Assembly (NCBI RefSeq): GCF_963676665.1
Contig: NZ_OY781371.1
Location: 575,001 to 639,000 of the forward strand
Length of the DNA stretch: 64,000 nucleotides
Reading direction: 5' to 3'
DNA from: an uncultured Tolumonas sp.
GTDB lineage: Bacteria; Pseudomonadota; Gammaproteobacteria; Enterobacterales; Aeromonadaceae
Part shown: positions 61,092-64,000 of the stretch, piece by piece
Layout: each line of letters begins with the position of its first letter
Position numbering within the stretch: position 1 is the stretch's first letter
Translations under genes and position numbers: made by a program
Notes under the pieces: generated by a model
What the model was told of the DNA's origin: nothing
Database searches by the model: none
What the model saw: only the letters and a program-made list of their open reading frames with translations

Positions 61092-61138
61092 TTGCACTAC
61101 AAATGTAATGCATTATACTGTAATACATCTGTAGTGCA
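61092..61138 (+). promoter_or_regulatory. promoter and operator of the fourth toxin-antitoxin module
   Basis: -35 TTGCAC (61092-61097), 16 bases, -10 TATACT (61114-61119). TGCACTACAAATGTA (61093-61107) and TACATCTGTAGTGCA (61124-61138) form a near-perfect inverted repeat flanking the -10, a typical autorepression site. AGGAG follows. Confidence 0.75.
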
Positions 61139-61150
61139 GGAGAGTGCATA

Positions 61151-61405
61151 ATGACAACCATCCAAGTTCGAATTGATGATGAATTAAAGAAAAATGCCTA
61201 CCAAGCATTAGAAAAAATGAACCTTTCACCTTCAGATGCGTTGCGCCTTTTTCTTCGATATGTCGCTGAAAATCAAAAGCTTCCGTTCGCGGAAGTATCT
61301 GTCATGGTGTCAGAAAATGACAATGATGCAGATATTTTAGACGTAGTGCGACATCGATTGAAAAATCCAGCAAAGCGGATCAGGGTAAATCTCGATGATA
61401 TTTGA
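61151..61405 (+). CDS. RelB/DinJ-family antitoxin
   Basis: An 84-residue antitoxin with an N-terminal ribbon-helix-helix (TTIQVRIDDELKKNAYQALEK, shown in part: TTIQVRIDDELKKNAY) and MNLSPSDALRLFLRYVAE as the DinJ-type second helix. The C-terminal half would wrap the toxin. It overlaps the toxin gene by 11 bases. Confidence 0.88.
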   Translation: MTTIQVRIDDELKKNAYQALEKMNLSPSDALRLFLRYVAENQKLPFAEVSVMVSENDNDADILDVVRHRLKNPAKRIRVNLDDI

Positions 61406-61688
61406 AATTGAGTTCGATGAGCGAGCCCTGAAAGAGTGGAACAAGCTGGATAAAGCCATTCGGGAACAATTCAAAAAAAAGCTGAAAAAATTGCAGGGCA
61501 ACCCACATATAAAATCAGCGAGATTACACGGTGATTTGGCTGGTTGTTATAAAATCAAGCTACGAGCATCAGGTTTTCGTTTGGTCTACCAAGTATTAGA
61601 TGACGAAATCGTTATATTGGTCATCGCCATTGGTAAACGTGACGATGAACAAGCTTATGAAACTGCTAGTCAAAGGCTTTCAGATTAG
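61395..61688 (+). CDS. RelE-family toxin
   Basis: A 97-residue ribosome-dependent mRNA interferase: IEFDERALKEWNKLDKAI, LHGDLAGCYKIKLRASGFRL, VYQVLDDEIVILVIAIGKRDD. The Arg/Lys residues in YKIKLRASGFRLVYQV correspond to the active-site strand of RelE. Its closest relative in the window is the toxin at 62659. Confidence 0.9.
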   Translation: MIFEIEFDERALKEWNKLDKAIREQFKKKLKKLQGNPHIKSARLHGDLAGCYKIKLRASGFRLVYQVLDDEIVILVIAIGKRDDEQAYETASQRLSD

Positions 61689-61762
61689 TGAACGGGAGTT
61701 AATTTAACGCGCATAACGTAGCAGGACTCGATTTAATACTAACGTTGAATGAAAAACAAATG

Positions 61763-61839
61763 GCATAACTTTTAATTAAACGGCGGCACGCAGTGCCGTC
61801 CAGTGAGCAAAGCGAACGGGTTTGAATTAGTTGTTAGGT
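61763..61839 (-). repeat. attC site 39 (long class)
   Basis: Boxes GCATAAC and GTTAGGT; GGCGGCAC-gca-GTGCCGTCC plus GTGAGCAAAGCGAACG. Confidence 0.9.
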
Positions 61840-62242
61840 ATGAACAAAGAAAAAGTGATTTAAAATCAACAATAAAGTTGGCTAACTGGTGCCACGGGGT
61901 TTCAGTTTTCGCTGTGCCTGCCACAAACAACCGCTCGGATGACTCGCCGACAGTGTTGAATCAACGAAATCTGCGGAAATATCGACAGACTTATTCAGCG
62001 AACGGGGACTGACCGCCAAAAAAACTGCGCTCCGATGATGAGCCGCTTTAGGCGTACACACTGACGGCGCCGATGGTTGCCGAAACGTAACCAGTGCAGG
62101 CTTTCAGTTTGCCACCACACGTGAATTCATGTGTTGCGCGAGGCAACCCACGCTCAGGAAGTGAGCCGCAAACACCACTGGGCTATCCGATTAGCCGCTT
62201 TAAGGCTCGAATTCATCGCAAAAACGGAATCTGTTTTTATTA
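61840..62242. repeat. R cassette 15 (long form, 403 bases)
   Basis: Standard long copy. Confidence 0.88.
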
Positions 62243-62299
62243 CCTAACTTCGACTTATGGGGCGGTTGAAAACCGTCCCACATTAAGTTTTTGTTGTGC
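62243..62299 (-). repeat. attC site 40
   Basis: Boxes ACCTAAC and GTTGTGC; GGGGCGGTT-gaa-AACCGTCCC. Confidence 0.88.
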
Positions 62300-62360
62300 G
62301 CTGACACTCTAAAGTGTGATTTTACAACGCTGAAACCAGAATAAAGCCACAAGAGGTGTG

Positions 62361-62389
62361 TTTAATGGTGCTTTTATTGGTGCTATAAT
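62361..62389 (+). promoter_or_regulatory. promoter of the fifth toxin-antitoxin module
   Basis: TTTAAT, 17 bases, TATAAT; the -35 is weak. GGAG lies eight bases before the ATG at 62418. Confidence 0.5.
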
Positions 62390-62417
62390 TAATGAAACTA
62401 CAGTATGGAGCACTAAA

Positions 62418-62669
62418 ATGGCATATCAAATTTTGACATCTGTTGCCGCTAGTATCACCGAATTAAAGAAAAATCCGATGGGCACAGCTATGGAAGGCGA
62501 GGGGCAGCCAGTAGCAATTCTGAATCGAAATGAGCCTGCATTTTATATTGTACCTCCAGCGCTATTTGGCTATTTTCAAGAGCTAGCCGAAGATGCTGAA
62601 CTGAACCGTATCGCTGATGAACGGATGCAATATCCTGATTTTATTGAGGTCAATATAGATGACCTATAA
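62418..62669 (+). CDS. Phd/YefM-type antitoxin (StbD-like)
   Basis: An 83-residue antitoxin: ILTSVAASITELKKNPMG and GEGQPVAILNRNEPAFYIVPP give the Phd/YefM N-terminal fold, and NRIADERMQYPDFIEVNIDDL is the toxin-binding tail. It overlaps the toxin start by 11 bases. I use the ATG at 62418 with GGAG upstream. Confidence 0.85.
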   Translation: MAYQILTSVAASITELKKNPMGTAMEGEGQPVAILNRNEPAFYIVPPALFGYFQELAEDAELNRIADERMQYPDFIEVNIDDL

Positions 62670-62940
62670 GCTTAAATTTGATAAAAGAGCTTGGAAAGAA
62701 TGGGAAAAACTTGGTCATCCAGTCAAAGAGCAATTTAAAAAGAAATTGAAAGAACGTCTGGAGAATCCTCGAGTGCCAAGCGCCAAACTGAGTGGTCATG
62801 CTGATCGTTATAAAATTAAATTGCGTTCTGCTGGTTATCGACTTGTTTATCAAGTAATTGACGAAGAGGTAGTTGTCAGTGTGATCGCCATTGGTAAACG
62901 TGAAAATTCAGACGTATATAATTTAGCCAGCGATCGATAA
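62659..62940 (+). CDS. RelE-family toxin (StbE-like)
   Basis: A 93-residue toxin, FDKRAWKEWEKLGHPVKEQF ... DRYKIKLRSAGYRLVYQV ... VVSVIAIGKRENSDVY, clearly homologous to the toxin at 61395, though its antitoxin belongs to a different fold. Confidence 0.9.
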   Translation: MTYKLKFDKRAWKEWEKLGHPVKEQFKKKLKERLENPRVPSAKLSGHADRYKIKLRSAGYRLVYQVIDEEVVVSVIAIGKRENSDVYNLASDR

Positions 62941-63010
62941 CAACCATACCATCTGGTATCAATTGAGTTTTTCTTGTTTTTCTGCCTTATCACAAATTAA
63001 TAACCTCAGC

Positions 63011-63087
63011 GCACAACGTCCAATTAAACGGCGGCACGGAGTGCCGTCCAGTGAGCAACGCGAACGGGTTTGAATTGTTTGTTGTGC
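63011..63087 (-). repeat. attC site 41 (long class)
   Basis: Boxes GCACAAC and GTTGTGC; GGCGGCAC-gga-GTGCCGTCC plus GTGAGCAACGCGAACG. Both outer boxes carry the same change, so they still pair. Confidence 0.88.
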
Positions 63088-63450
63088 AAAGCGACAGGGC
63101 GCGGAGTTGATGATGAATGACACCGAGCTCGCTAGTGGTGTCACGCAGCCCAAATTCAACGTTGAAATCGCCATTTACTCTAACTCAAACAGAATTCACC
63201 GTGGTTGAATGTTTCACAGTGGTGAATTAGCGAGCCTTAGCTGCACACAAATTACACACTGACAGACTTGGCGGTTGCCGGAGACATAGCCCGCACGGTA
63301 ATGAATATTTGGCACACACGTGAATGCCTGTGTTATGCGAAGGCAACCACTCACGGAAAGTGAGCGCGTCCAACCACTGAAATTGGCATTACAGCGCTTA
63401 GCTTTTTCAGCGGGGCTGGAATTGACCAAATTAAATCACCATTTAACTCC
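63088..63450. repeat. R cassette 16 (divergent, 363 bases)
   Basis: Retains CACACTGACAGAC, GGCGGTTGCCGGAGACATAGCCCG in part, CACACGTGAATGCCTGTGTTATGCGAAGGCAACCACTCAC in part and the hairpin CTCAC-ggaaa-GTGAG. Much of the left half is unrelated to other copies. Confidence 0.65.
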
Positions 63451-63510
63451 GCACAACTTCGTTTTATGCGGTGGCACGTAGTGCCATCCGACATTAAATA
63501 TTTGTTAGGC
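63451..63510 (-). repeat. attC site 42
   Basis: Boxes GCACAAC and GTTAGGC; GGTGGCAC-gta-GTGCCATCC. Confidence 0.88.
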
Positions 63511-63891
63511 AAAAGCAAAAAAGAATGGGCTATTTGCCTGAACAACCAAAAAAACTAACGCAAATTTCTCGTGTAACACACCGACGGCGTTGAATAAATT
63601 AGCAATGATGAATTCACGTCGAAATCAAATTAGCGAGCGATGCTTGACCGTAAAACCCGCAGAGGCGAGGGGCCACACTGCTTATTGTGCTCTGAAGGAA
63701 CCCTCACTGACGGCGCTGATGGTTGCCGAAGACGTAACCAGAGCTGGCTTGATGTCAGAACATAAACGTAAATTCATGTGTTGCGCGAGGCAACCCACTC
63801 GCAGGTATTGAACCGTAAATAACACAGAACTTAGATGTTTCACCGCTTTAAGGCTCGAATTCAACACAGAAAATTGGTTAAAAAACAAACC
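63511..63891. repeat. R cassette 17 (divergent, 381 bases)
   Basis: Retains TGATGGTTGCCGAAG, ACGTAACCAGAGC, AATTCATGTGTTGCGCGAGG, CAACCCACTCGCAGG and CCGCTTTAAGGCTCGAATTC; the left third is different. Confidence 0.7.
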
Positions 63892-63947
63892 TCCTAACTT
63901 CGACTTGTGGGGTTGCGTAGCAATCCCACACCAAGTTTTTGTTATGT
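63892..63947 (-). repeat. attC site 43 (rightmost in window)
   Basis: Boxes TCCTAAC and GTTATGT; GGGGTTGC-gta-GCAATCCC. Confidence 0.9.
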
Positions 63948-63952
63948 GCGTT

Positions 63953-64000
63953 TTACCACGTGAGATAAATTAGCTTTTCATTCTTATTTTTGTACTCATC
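63953..64000 (-). CDS. 3' end of the next cassette gene, cut by the window
   Basis: A minus-strand frame open to the edge reads DEYKNKNEKLIYLTW, stop, six bases from attC 43 in the canonical direction. Too short to identify. Confidence 0.4.
   Translation of the reverse strand, partial: DEYKNKNEKLIYLTW

Noticed and set aside
32319..62312. Small frames in the R cassettes (for example a minus-strand frame reading HWLRFGNHQRRQCVRLKRL, and a plus-strand frame with ARGNPRSGSEPQTPLGYP) as real proteins
   Set aside because: They are broken by non-triplet indels in several copies (45575, 49551, 63511), start in different places and lack ribosome sites.

Overview
The window looks like a gammaproteobacterial chromosome, most likely of the Aeromonadales (a Tolumonas-like organism is my guess from gene content, not something I can prove). 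Support: the rRNA sequence, an E. coli-type long argG, an H-NS homologue, TrxC, SgrR, fructose PTS genes, and ISAs1/IS4/IS21/IS5 elements typical of that group.

Bases 1-21000 are an ordinary core segment: the 3' part of a 23S gene with 5S and terminator; convergent argG; a beta-glucoside locus (6-phospho-beta-glucosidase flanked by decayed PTS IIB and SemiSWEET genes); hns; a slipin; an arsDA-ACR3 arsenite-efflux operon with no arsR or arsC in view; a PPP-type phosphatase; a PAS-GGDEF cyclase; and a possible sugar-phosphate stress locus (fructose PTS IIBC plus a shikimate-dehydrogenase-like gene, divergent from sgrR). An IS21 element has cut the last codons off sgrR. trxC is the last clear core gene.

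From 20988 to the right edge (43 kb, open-ended) the DNA is a large chromosomal integron cassette array. I count 43 attC sites, one of them half lost. They share RYYYAAC/GTTRRRY outer boxes around small hairpins of several sequence classes. attC polarity and most cassette genes read on the minus strand, so the integrase and attI should lie beyond base 64000, and 20988 is the distal (oldest) end. No integrase gene is present here. The distal part is crowded with insertion sequences: IS4, IS5 with ISAs1 inside it, IS3 with IS110 inside it, two IS1111-type elements, and IS630.

The cassettes carry five toxin-antitoxin modules (four facing against the array), a TIR-like predicted NADase effector, an HNH nuclease, a DUF3800 protein, a possible PD-(D/E)xK-like protein, a DUF2726/zinc-ribbon protein, GFA, a tandemly duplicated ABM-GNAT pair, a DEAD-box helicase, several small membrane proteins and a lipoprotein. 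The most striking feature is a repeated apparently non-coding cassette, here called R: 17 copies, about 40 percent of all cassettes. It comes in two fixed sizes (about 308 and 402-409 bases) that differ by one optional block, and it has conserved inverted repeats suggesting a structured RNA or DNA element. This is the best candidate in the window for something undescribed.

Many reading frames in the array are broken by single-base insertions that duplicate a neighbouring base. These may be real decay or uncorrected sequencing errors, so pseudogene calls here should be read with that in mind.
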